From: Gammaproteobacteria bacterium
GTDB taxonomy: Bacteria; Pseudomonadota; Gammaproteobacteria; DSM-16500
DNA length: 64,000 nt
Direction of reading: 5' to 3'
Assembly (NCBI GenBank): GCA_021156085.1
Contig: JAJNBC010000010.1
Span: forward strand, 1 to 64,000
The notes under the pieces are model-generated. The model ran no database searches and was not told the DNA's origin. It saw nothing but the letters and a program-made list of their open reading frames with translations. This document shows positions 52,165 to 60,857 of the stretch, piece after piece (position 1 is the first letter of the stretch; each line of letters starts with the position of its first letter). The translations under genes and the position numbers were made by a program.

Positions 52165-52770
52165 ATGAGCCGTATTAATTTAAAGGTCCTTCTTTTTTTA
52201 ATCTTTTTAAGCGGTTTTTTCATGATGCCACTTGCTTCTGCTGGTATCAATGCTGTTAATGGTTTCTATATAGGGGGGGTTAATCTATAGCACATTTCAA
52301 CCTGTGAGTGGCGCAGCTATAAATAGTAGTCTTATCCCGATAGCTGGCTACGTTAGACCTTTTGTGGGCTACCATTTTACAGACTATTTAGCACTAGAAA
52401 TGGGGTATGATGATTTAGTGAATAATTCTTATGCTGGAGGAGATGGCACTGGGTGGGGAACACTTGGCCCAGATCATTATCGTTTATATGCCATAGATTT
52501 AGCAGGTAAATTTTTTATTCGGGCTTTAGTATTTATGCTAAAGGAGGAGCCGCTTATGTGCACCAAGATGTTTATAACAAAAGTTTTTGGCTTGATTTAG
52601 AACCCATTGCTGACAGTAAGGCCAATCGAATCTTGCCATGGGTAGGGGTTGGAATAAGTTATAACTTTACACAGCATTTTTCTTCCTCTTTAGAAGTAAT
52701 ACACCTTCAAGGTATTTCTCCCATTGGAAATATTGAGATGATAGGCTTAGGTATTTCATATGCTTTTTAA
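52165..52770 (+). pseudogene. Outer-membrane beta-barrel gene with two compensating frameshifts
   Basis: From the ATG at 52165 a signal peptide (to ASAGI) leads into GFYIGG, then the frame stops at 52288 because of a seven-G run (52273-52279); with six G it would continue as LIYSTFQPVSGAAINSS. That frame runs through RPFVGYHFTDYLALEMGYDD to LAGKFF, where a six-T run (52511-52516) needs a seventh T to continue as YSGFSIYAKGGAAYVHQ. It then ends ISYAF with a C-terminal Phe at 52770. Total length is restored (about 201 aa, OmpA-like barrel). Either a pseudogene, a slippage-variable gene, or homopolymer errors. Confidence 0.8.
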
Positions 52771-52831
52771 GAACATGCGCTAACTCTTTTAATTGATTAG
52801 AGAGTCTTCGGTATTCTCCATATTGAGCTAG

Positions 52832-53710
52832 CTAATCTATACAAGTTTCTATAGGACGTTCTAAAAGAGATAGCTCTCCCGGAAATAATTTTTCAGCGCC
52901 CCATTCGCTCCACGAGCCATTATAAAGCGCATGGTGGGGATGATTCATTAAATCGAGTGCAAAATTTAGAATAGGTGCTGTGATACCAGAGCCACAAGAA
53001 GTGACAATGGGTACATTAAGATCTACTCCAAGATCAATAAATTTCTTACGGATTTTATCAAGAGGAAGAAAGCAGCCATCTTTACCAAATAACGTAATAG
53101 AAGGTAAACAAAAGCTACCTGGAATATGGCCTCTGCGTACGCCTGAACGGGGTTCTATACCGCCGCTATACCGCACAGGATGGCGAGCATCAACGATTTG
53201 TTCTAGGGGAGTGGTTAAATTAATTTTAAGTTGTGATAGAGTGCGTAGAAATCGAGTTTCAAGATTAGCGGTATAGGTTTTGGGAGTGATAGAAGGTTGT
53301 CCTGATTCTAGTTTGCCGCCTACTCTTTTCCAGGCCTTAAAGCCGCCATCTAATATATAAAGCAAATTCGGATCATGACCAAACATCTTAAACATCCATA
53401 ATGCGCGGCAAGCAGAATGAAGTTCACTATTATCATAGAAAATGATTTTATAATCATTGCGAATGCCTAAATTGCTTATTAACGTACTAATACGATTTTT
53501 ATCTTGTATAAGAAAATGGGAGTGACAGGCATCGGGATGAGGATCGCTGAACATATCTATATTAAAAAAATAAGCATCGATAATATGTTCCATTAAAAAT
53601 TCTTGCCCAGCATTGCGTTCGTCATGATGAAAGCTAGCGTCGAGAATAATAAGGTTCTTTTGGTTTTTACGAAACTTATCGAGTTGCGCGGAATTAATTA
53701 GCCAAGGCAT
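52832..53710 (-). CDS. sseA: 3-mercaptopyruvate sulfurtransferase
   Basis: Tandem rhodanese-domain enzyme (292 aa). The inactive N-terminal domain has LDASFHHDERN; the catalytic C-terminal domain has VDARHPVRYSGG and the loop TSCGSGITAP with Cys239. CGSGxTA is the mercaptopyruvate type rather than the CRKGVT thiosulfate type. Cytosolic, single gene, adjacent to but separate from the EAL gene (50 bases). Confidence 0.9.
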   Translation of the reverse strand: MPWLINSAQLDKFRKNQKNLIILDASFHHDERNAGQEFLMEHIIDAYFFNIDMFSDPHPDACHSHFLIQDKNRISTLISNLGIRNDYKIIFYDNSELHSACRALWMFKMFGHDPNLLYILDGGFKAWKRVGGKLESGQPSITPKTYTANLETRFLRTLSQLKINLTTPLEQIVDARHPVRYSGGIEPRSGVRRGHIPGSFCLPSITLFGKDGCFLPLDKIRKKFIDLGVDLNVPIVTSCGSGITAPILNFALDLMNHPHHALYNGSWSEWGAEKLFPGELSLLERPIETCID

Positions 53711-53760
53711 TATTATATCTCAATGAGTATTTTCACTGGGCATATCTTACCATTTTTTAA

Positions 53761-55266
53761 CTAGAGAAGAACCCTCTCACTGAGTTTATCAAATTGTTGC
53801 ATAATCTGCTTCTCCGGTAAGGGAGGGCTTAAAAAATACCCTTGTACCATGTCGCAATTTTGCGCAGATAAATATTGTACTTGTTCTGCAGTTTCTACTC
53901 CTTCAGCCACGACTTCTAATCCAAGATGATGAGCTAATGCAATTATTGCCATTGTAATAGCAGAATCATTAGGATTATTTGGAATACCCTTAATAAAACT
54001 TTGGTCAATTTTCAAGAGAGTTAAAGGAAATTGTTTCAATTGGCTAATAGAAAAATAGCCGGTACCAAAATGATCAATGGAAATTTGTACCCCTGTTGCT
54101 TTAATGTCCGCCAGTATGGTCGTCGCTTTATCTGCATTGTCCATAATCGCTGTTTCTGTCACTTCTAACTCAAGATAATTTGGATTTAATCCAGTATCGT
54201 TCAGTACTGCTGCAATGATTTGAACAATTTCAGGGTGATAAAATTGCTGAGGAGAAAGGTTAACAGCAATAGGCATATGCGCATAGCCTGCCTCTTGCCA
54301 TTGTTTAGTGGTTCTACAAGCTTCGCGAAGAGCCCATTCTCCCATAGGGTGAATCAAGCCGGTTTCTTCTGCAATAGGAAGAAATTTTTCAGGATGAATG
54401 ATGCCAATTTCAGGATGTATCCAGCGAGTTAGGGCTTCAAGACGAGCAATCTGGCCTGTCTTAAGATGAAATTTGGGTTGATAGTAAAGGGTGAATTCAT
54501 TGTTAGTGATTGCTTTACGCAGAGATTTTTCCATGTGAATATATTCAGAGGCTTCTGCATCCATCCCTTGGGTATAGAACCGAAAAGCATTTGCCCCGGC
54601 GTTTTTAGCTTTACTTAAAGCAATATCAGCATTCTTTCTTAAATCCTCCAATGAACCTCCTTCAGTGGGATAAATGCAGACACCTATATGGGTAATGAGA
54701 GAAATTCTATTATTTTCTATTTGGAGTGGCTGTGAGCACACATGTAACAGTTTATTGGCCACCGCGCTGGCAAACTTCGCTTTTCCTATGTCGTCTAATA
54801 GAATACTAAACACATTGTCTTCTGATTGAACTAATACATCTTCATTACGTAATGTATTAGTAAGTTTTTTTTCAATTTCTTTAAAAAGAAGTTCATTAGT
54901 AGGCTGTGCCAACGGTGAGGGGGTTGCGTTGGTTGGGTGGATATCCACCAATAAAAGAGCCAATAATTTATTCCGACGTTTGGCTCGGTTAATTGCCTTA
55001 TTTAAAGTTTCATTAAAAAAAATAGAGTTTGGTGTGCCCCTTCGTTTATCGTAAGAAGTGAGCCATGAGAGAGGCATTTTACTATCTGAAGGAGGGAACA
55101 TTTGCTCTTCTTTTACATCAATAGAGGAAGATTTAATATTTTTTGCGCTAACCTCATTAAGCTGTTTATTTAATTTCTCAATATATTGCCTGATGAATGA
55201 TCGCATGAACCATCCAATACTTAAAACTAATAAACCTATTAAGGCTATGAAATAGAGTGATTTCAT
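53761..55266 (-). CDS. Membrane-anchored degenerate GGDEF / EAL domain protein
   Basis: 501 aa with one N-terminal membrane helix (2-24). The GGDEF domain (about 75-235) has SEDNV (148-152) at the motif, so it cannot act as a cyclase. The EAL domain (about 245-495) keeps Glu277 (LEALTRW), Asn336, the ETE region and GVE near its end, but the metal motif DDFGTGY is Asp398-His399 (IDHFGTGYFS), losing the second Asp. It may be a weak or non-catalytic c-di-GMP phosphodiesterase, perhaps a sensor. It is divergent from the decarboxylase fusion gene. Confidence 0.85.
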   Translation of the reverse strand: MKSLYFIALIGLLVLSIGWFMRSFIRQYIEKLNKQLNEVSAKNIKSSSIDVKEEQMFPPSDSKMPLSWLTSYDKRRGTPNSIFFNETLNKAINRAKRRNKLLALLLVDIHPTNATPSPLAQPTNELLFKEIEKKLTNTLRNEDVLVQSEDNVFSILLDDIGKAKFASAVANKLLHVCSQPLQIENNRISLITHIGVCIYPTEGGSLEDLRKNADIALSKAKNAGANAFRFYTQGMDAEASEYIHMEKSLRKAITNNEFTLYYQPKFHLKTGQIARLEALTRWIHPEIGIIHPEKFLPIAEETGLIHPMGEWALREACRTTKQWQEAGYAHMPIAVNLSPQQFYHPEIVQIIAAVLNDTGLNPNYLELEVTETAIMDNADKATTILADIKATGVQISIDHFGTGYFSISQLKQFPLTLLKIDQSFIKGIPNNPNDSAITMAIIALAHHLGLEVVAEGVETAEQVQYLSAQNCDMVQGYFLSPPLPEKQIMQQFDKLSERVLL

Positions 55267-55312
55267 TTAACCTCCTGTCAAATGTAGGCGCTAAACCAGT
55301 AAGCACTTCTGA

Positions 55313-55321
55313 TGGTATAAT
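55313..55321 (+). promoter_or_regulatory. Extended -10 promoter before the decarboxylase fusion gene
   Basis: TGGTATAAT at 55313-55321 matches the extended -10 consensus exactly (TGn plus TATAAT); no good -35 is present, as such promoters do not need one. Just after it, CCCTAT/ATAGGG and CCTAT/ATAGG arms overlap in the leader (about 55323-55363), which could fold in alternative ways. Confidence 0.5.
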
Positions 55322-55384
55322 ACCCTATATTAACGTACATAGGCATAGTATAGTAATAGGGTCTGTTAAATCGGGCTGGTATCT

Positions 55385-57499
55385 ATGGCTAAAAATAAGA
55401 TTCCGGATAGCTTATCTGAGAATATCAACAGGCGCCTCCATTCTTTCAAAGTACTTTTGCATCGCATCAAACGTTTAGCTCGCCATAAATTGGGTTATCC
55501 TGTTTCGTTATTATCTCATGTGGGCATTATTAGCAACCAGGTTTTTGGTATTAAACAAGGTTCACTTGCGAATATTTTATTAAATAATGTAGGAGATCCT
55601 TTTAAAGATTCTGAAACATCGCTGATGGAAGTCAAAAAACATGAGAGAATGTTAATCAAGATTCTAGCAAAATTTTATGGGCTCGCTAAAGATGATGCGA
55701 GAGGATATGTGACTACAGGTGGGACAGAAGGTAATTTTGCTGGAATATGGTGGTCCAAACGTTATTTGATTAATTATGCGATGTCTACATTATTGCAGAC
55801 AGATGATGCTATAAAGTTACAGAGCAAAGAAGAAAAAGACTTGCTTGTTGCGTTGGCAAAAATACCTAACAATGATTATTTAAATCGTTCAGCGCAGCTA
55901 CAAAAAATTCTTGATACCAGAGATGCAATTGCAGCCAATAAAAATATTATGCATCAGTTATTGACGCCGACAGTTTTTTTCACTAAAGACCATACTCATT
56001 ATTCGGTGCCAAAAGTAGCTGAAATGCTAAATTTGAATATCAGACCTATTCAAGGAAATCCAGATGGATCCATGGATATAAATAATTTTAAAAAAAATCT
56101 TATCTTGAATATTGCGGCCCATCCTTATAGCCCCATCATTGTCGTTTGTAATATTGGCACGACTATTACAGGTACGATTGACGATATACCTAGCATTAAG
56201 AAAATCTTAGACAATATGGAGAAAAAACCCCATTTTACTATTCATATGGATGGAGCGCTAACAGGTTTCGTTTTGCCTGTATTAAGGCCATTTGGAGGAA
56301 TTAAAAATTATTTTGAAGAACTAGGAGTCAATACCTTGGCTTTTTCGGCTCATAAATATCTAGGATTATCCCAGCCTTGCGGTATTATTTTGTCAAGGAA
56401 AAATTTTTTTGAAAAAGCGTTTGAAAAGGCAGAGCGCAGCGTGGAATACGTAGGAAATATTATTGATTCAACAGTCACAGGTTCACGTTCAGGGTTGAAC
56501 GTACTAATGTTCTATAATGCGCTTTGCTCTATAGAGCTAGATAAAAATAAAAATAAATTAACAAAAATGGTGGCGGATAATTTCGAAAATGCCAAATATT
56601 TATATGCCCAACTTGTAAAAATACTCGGGCCTGACCAGGTTGAATATCCTTATAATTTTAATGTTATTTTTTCTAAGCCATCACTAGCCTTATCCAAAAA
56701 ATACCAACTTATGTTGCGAGGGGAGACCGCAACCATCTGTGTGTTATCAAATGTAACAAAGGAATTAATTGATCAGTTCATTAATGATTTACAACTTGAC
56801 AGGGAGATGACCATGAATAAGTTAGAGTATACTATTTGTACGTTAACGGTAGATCATCAAAAATCAGCAGTGGATCTTTTTACAAAATCTTTTTGTGATA
56901 GTGAGCCTATTACTAAATATCTGGGAATTAAGTATGACGATTATGAGGTTTTTGCTAAAGAAGTTGTAAAAAAAGCTGTACATGATGGCATGAGTATCGT
57001 TGCGGTTGATTCCCATGGCCGTGTTATTGCGTGTGCTATTGCCGAGGATATGGCTGATTTATTTCAGCCTAATCTGAAGCAATATCCTAAATTAAAACCT
57101 ATTTTTGCTTTACTGGAGCAGCTTTCTGAACCTTTTTTATCAGGGAAAAAATTTATAAAAGGTAGAGTTGCCCATATTTGGATTGCCATAGTCAATGTAG
57201 ACTATCGCGGAAAAGGATTATCAACTGCGATCGATATGGCCTGTGCAACCATATGTATGCGTAAAGGGTATGATTTTGCCTATGCTGAATTTACCAATGA
57301 TATCAGCGAAAAAATCACGCATCATTACAAAATATACCAGCAATGCAACAGCATAAATTACAACGAATTTACTTATGATAATCAAAAACCTTTTAAAGGC
57401 TTGAATGGAAAGGCCGCAGCTTATATTATTGGTATCAAGCCAGGCGTGGAAATAGATTTATTACCAAGCTGTTATTCGGTTACAACCCAGGTTTCATAA
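55385..57499 (+). CDS. Histidine-decarboxylase-like PLP enzyme fused to a GNAT acetyltransferase domain
   Basis: 704 aa two-domain protein. Residues about 1-470 are a group II PLP decarboxylase closest to histidine decarboxylase: GYVTTGGTEGNFAG, His205 in HYSVPKVAEML stacking on PLP, CNIGTTITGTIDDI, Asp289, and the Schiff-base Lys324 in FSAHKYLGLSQPCGI. Residues about 478-690 are a GNAT domain with DSEPITKYLG and acetyl-CoA loop DYRGKGLSTAI (Arg608...Gly611). The DEPL-like start resembles arylalkylamine N-acetyltransferases. It would make an amine and acetylate it (inference; substrate unproven). An ATG at 56813 with AGGGAG upstream could also give the GNAT part alone. The gene is flanked by two GGDEF/EAL genes. 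Confidence 0.75.
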   Translation: MAKNKIPDSLSENINRRLHSFKVLLHRIKRLARHKLGYPVSLLSHVGIISNQVFGIKQGSLANILLNNVGDPFKDSETSLMEVKKHERMLIKILAKFYGLAKDDARGYVTTGGTEGNFAGIWWSKRYLINYAMSTLLQTDDAIKLQSKEEKDLLVALAKIPNNDYLNRSAQLQKILDTRDAIAANKNIMHQLLTPTVFFTKDHTHYSVPKVAEMLNLNIRPIQGNPDGSMDINNFKKNLILNIAAHPYSPIIVVCNIGTTITGTIDDIPSIKKILDNMEKKPHFTIHMDGALTGFVLPVLRPFGGIKNYFEELGVNTLAFSAHKYLGLSQPCGIILSRKNFFEKAFEKAERSVEYVGNIIDSTVTGSRSGLNVLMFYNALCSIELDKNKNKLTKMVADNFENAKYLYAQLVKILGPDQVEYPYNFNVIFSKPSLALSKKYQLMLRGETATICVLSNVTKELIDQFINDLQLDREMTMNKLEYTICTLTVDHQKSAVDLFTKSFCDSEPITKYLGIKYDDYEVFAKEVVKKAVHDGMSIVAVDSHGRVIACAIAEDMADLFQPNLKQYPKLKPIFALLEQLSEPFLSGKKFIKGRVAHIWIAIVNVDYRGKGLSTAIDMACATICMRKGYDFAYAEFTNDISEKITHHYKIYQQCNSINYNEFTYDNQKPFKGLNGKAAAYIIGIKPGVEIDLLPSCYSVTTQVS

Positions 57500-57515
57500 G
57501 GGACATGAATGTAAT

Positions 57516-59483
57516 ATGGAAATAGTTGTTAACGAGAAGCAAATCTCAACAGAGGAAAGGGCTCAGGTCAGCCAGCAAGTGAAGGCGGAGCTAATTGAAC
57601 ATCTTTACCAAGGCTGTTTGCCGGGTACTATTTGCGGGATACCGGTAGGCATTGCTATTTTTGTTGATTTTTATAAACATACCCCCACCTATCCTTTAAT
57701 TGCCTGGTTTGTAGTTTATAACCTGGGGTTACTGGCGTTAACAACTTTATTTTTTGCCTATACCCGCTATAAAAATAAAATTAGCCTTGATTCATGGTTG
57801 TCTGCTTACTCTATTAATATGTCAATCTGTGCTACTCTGTGGGGAGTTTGTGTCTTTCTTATTCCCGAACAGAATCTTCTGCGACAATATTTCGCTTTTA
57901 TTGCTTTGTTTCTTCTTACGCCTGGTTATGCCACCGGTACCATAGGGCAATTTAGGCTGTGTGTTTTTACTCTTTCTTTGATTATAGTGCCGCTTATTGT
58001 ATGGAATTTTATGAAAGGCACCTTTTTTTATAATTTAGTTGGCTGCTTCTCAGTTATCTATTTGATCTTTTTATGTGGAATTAATCGTCGTAGCACACAA
58101 TGGTTTATCGATTCGTTGAAATTAAAATTGGAAAATACCTTGGTAAGCTACCAAGCAAATCATGATTTGTTGACAGATTTGCCAAATCAACGTTTACTGC
58201 CGCAGTATATAGAATCGGCAATAAGCTCAGTGAAGAATTTTGGTGGTACATTTGCCGTTGTTTGTTTTTCCTTAAATCGTATGGAAATAATAAATGATAG
58301 TTTAGGTCTTCAAGCAGGGGATTTGATTATTCAATCTGTAGCAAGTAGGTTGAATGAATTTATAGCGCAGCTCACAAAATCAAAAGATCAAAAAACACGC
58401 TACATTGTGACTATGTCGCGAAAAGATATTTTTAACATTGTGATTTTTCCACTAAACATAGAGAAGGAAGAAGATAAAATAAAATCATTTTTTTCCGTGT
58501 TGGACGAGCCTTTTTATTTAGAAAAACGTGGTGTTAAATTAACGGCCAGCATCGGAGTGAGTTTTTATCCAAAAGATGGAGAAAATGTCCAAGCATTATT
58601 AGGGAATGCAGATTCAGCTATGTTAAAGGCGAAACAAGCAGGTGGAAATCGCATAGAATTTTATAGAAAAGAAATTAATTCTCAGCTTCCTAAACAATTA
58701 CAACTGGAAATAGATTTACATGCTGCACTTAAAAATAAAGAATTCGAAGTATATTACCAACCCTTAATTGATGTAAATCAAAATCAGATTGCGGGGATGG
58801 AAGCCTTGATTCGTTGGAAACATCCTCGCCAGGGCTTTATTTCTCCGATTCATTTTATTCCGCTTGCAGAAGAAACGGGGTTAATTGTTCCTATTGGCGA
58901 ATGGATATTGAGGGAAGCATGCGCTCAAACTCGTATTTGGCATCAAATGGGTTTTCCTTTTCTCAAAGTCGCCGTTAATTTAGCGGAAAAGCAATTAAGA
59001 CAAGATCATTTTTTATGGATAATAGACCATATCTTAGAAACGACAGGTTTAAATCCTCGTTTTCTTGAGCTTGAAATAACGGAAACAGCTATCTTGGACG
59101 AAGCTATTACTGCGTTGTTGAAAGAGTTTAAGAAAAGGGGCTTAAGTTTATCTGTTGATGATTTTGGGACAGGCTATTCTGGATTGAGTTATTTAAAGCG
59201 TTTTGCTATAGATAAATTGAAAATTGATCAATCTTTCATTCGAGATATTCCCGCCAGCAGCGATAGTATAACTATTGTTTCAGCCATTATAGCGATGGCA
59301 AAAGAACTCAGAGTAAAAATATTAGCGGAAGGTGTCGAGACCGAGGAGCAACTCACTTTTTTGCGTAAAAAAGGATGTAACTATATTCAAGGGTACTACT
59401 TTAGCAAACCAGTTGACGTCAAGGCATTTACTCAGTTATTGTTAAAATCACGTGATACTGTATCACATCCTATCGAAAAATAA
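57516..59483 (+). CDS. Membrane GGDEF (degenerate) / EAL protein, probable c-di-GMP phosphodiesterase
   Basis: 655 aa. Five or six membrane helices in residues 30-195 form an N-terminal sensor region. GGDEF domain about 215-375, starting DLLTDLPNQRLL, but the active motif reads SRKDIF, so no cyclase activity is expected. EAL domain about 395-645: MEALIRWKHP, VNLAEKQL, LELEITETAI, SVDDFGTGYS and ILAEGVETEEQ all fit an active c-di-GMP phosphodiesterase. It starts 16 bases after the fusion enzyme, so the two may share a transcript. Confidence 0.88.
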   Translation: MEIVVNEKQISTEERAQVSQQVKAELIEHLYQGCLPGTICGIPVGIAIFVDFYKHTPTYPLIAWFVVYNLGLLALTTLFFAYTRYKNKISLDSWLSAYSINMSICATLWGVCVFLIPEQNLLRQYFAFIALFLLTPGYATGTIGQFRLCVFTLSLIIVPLIVWNFMKGTFFYNLVGCFSVIYLIFLCGINRRSTQWFIDSLKLKLENTLVSYQANHDLLTDLPNQRLLPQYIESAISSVKNFGGTFAVVCFSLNRMEIINDSLGLQAGDLIIQSVASRLNEFIAQLTKSKDQKTRYIVTMSRKDIFNIVIFPLNIEKEEDKIKSFFSVLDEPFYLEKRGVKLTASIGVSFYPKDGENVQALLGNADSAMLKAKQAGGNRIEFYRKEINSQLPKQLQLEIDLHAALKNKEFEVYYQPLIDVNQNQIAGMEALIRWKHPRQGFISPIHFIPLAEETGLIVPIGEWILREACAQTRIWHQMGFPFLKVAVNLAEKQLRQDHFLWIIDHILETTGLNPRFLELEITETAILDEAITALLKEFKKRGLSLSVDDFGTGYSGLSYLKRFAIDKLKIDQSFIRDIPASSDSITIVSAIIAMAKELRVKILAEGVETEEQLTFLRKKGCNYIQGYYFSKPVDVKAFTQLLLKSRDTVSHPIEK

Positions 59484-59512
59484 GGCGAGATTTTAGGAAG
59501 GGAGAAGTCAAG

Positions 59513-60823
59513 ATGAAAAGAGAAATGGGCAGGAATAAAAGAATCATAGCTTGTGCGCTGATATTTGGGGTGACAGCTTGGTCGCTTCAAGCAGAGGCTT
59601 CGGGGTATAAATTAGAGTTTCAGAGTGCTGCAACCTTGGCGGATTCAGGGGATGCAGCGGTGGTTGAAGATGCGGGCACTAATTGGTACAACTCTGCAGG
59701 TTTAGTACATTTACCGCAACAATTGGCTTTGTCGGGGATTGAAATTTATCAACAAACTAAATTTACCGGGTCAGTAGTCGCCCCTAATACATTACCCACC
59801 ACACCCCTCCCTCCTGGAGCTTTTAATACAACAGGAGTGACGAATTCTTACCCGAATGCATTTCTTCCAGCTATGCATTATGTCTACCCTTTTAAAGAAC
59901 GGTGGGCAGTAGGCCTCAGTGTTGTCCCTGCATGGGGATTAATGGAAGACTACGGCAATGCATTGTTGCGGTATAATCTCAACCGAATCTATACCAAAAC
60001 TATTGATGTTTCACCCAGCGTAGCGATGAAAATTAATGAGCAATGGTCCATAGGTTTAGGGCCGGATTTTCATTATTTTTCAGTGCAAAGTAAAAATGCG
60101 GTGCGTACCCAAGTAGCTGGTACAGCAGGTGATTCTTTATCTAAATTTTCTGCAGGCAATTGGAATGAAGGCTGGCATGCGGGGGTATTATTTCGGGTGA
60201 ATGATGCTACGCGATTTGGCTTAAATTATCGTTCAAAAATCGTGATGCATTTAAGAGGCTACAGTGATTTCGGTCTTTATGGAGTGGGCCTTTTTGAAAC
60301 AAATCAATTCAAATTGAATATCCCCTTGCCTCCCACCACTTCATTGAGTTTTTATCACGATATGACGCCAGAGTGGGCGATGATGGGGACAGTTGCTTAT
60401 GATCAATGGGGCGTTGTAAAAGCTTATAATGCACAAAATTATCAATCTATTAATCTTGTTGGAAGTCCGGTGTTGATAGCAGCATCTTCCCCCCAATATA
60501 TGCAAAATACATTGGATTGGGGGTTGGGAACGCATTACCAATTAAATAATCAATGGATGTTGCGTGCCAATGTGAAATACGAACCCACTCCCACTAAAAA
60601 TGCATATCGTGATGTGAATTTTCCCGATGGCAATAAACTGGGTGTTCAAATCGGTGCGCGTTATCAAATTAACAAAAAGCTGATGTTGGATCTGGTTTAC
60701 GGGCATGTGTTTGTGCAAACTGCTCATATTAGTATCCAAAACCCTATCACGGCGACGAACACCGCTGGCCATGTGAATACCAGTATGGATTTAGCGGGTG
60801 CGCAGTTGGTTTGGAATATTTAA
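59513..60823 (+). CDS. FadL/OmpP1-type outer-membrane transporter
   Basis: 436 aa barrel of the FadL family, which imports long-chain fatty acids or other hydrophobic compounds. A signal peptide ends near AEASG, the mature start GYKLEFQSAATLADSGDAAVV with the N-terminal hatch and YNSAGL (NPA-like) region is typical. C-terminal end AQLVWNI is a little short of the usual terminal Phe. GGGAGAAG precedes the ATG. It lies just upstream of an MCE lipid transporter, so both may handle membrane lipids. Confidence 0.85.
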   Translation: MKREMGRNKRIIACALIFGVTAWSLQAEASGYKLEFQSAATLADSGDAAVVEDAGTNWYNSAGLVHLPQQLALSGIEIYQQTKFTGSVVAPNTLPTTPLPPGAFNTTGVTNSYPNAFLPAMHYVYPFKERWAVGLSVVPAWGLMEDYGNALLRYNLNRIYTKTIDVSPSVAMKINEQWSIGLGPDFHYFSVQSKNAVRTQVAGTAGDSLSKFSAGNWNEGWHAGVLFRVNDATRFGLNYRSKIVMHLRGYSDFGLYGVGLFETNQFKLNIPLPPTTSLSFYHDMTPEWAMMGTVAYDQWGVVKAYNAQNYQSINLVGSPVLIAASSPQYMQNTLDWGLGTHYQLNNQWMLRANVKYEPTPTKNAYRDVNFPDGNKLGVQIGARYQINKKLMLDLVYGHVFVQTAHISIQNPITATNTAGHVNTSMDLAGAQLVWNI

Positions 60824-60857
60824 GAAAGAAAGCTAACATAATAATAAAAGGCTCTCC

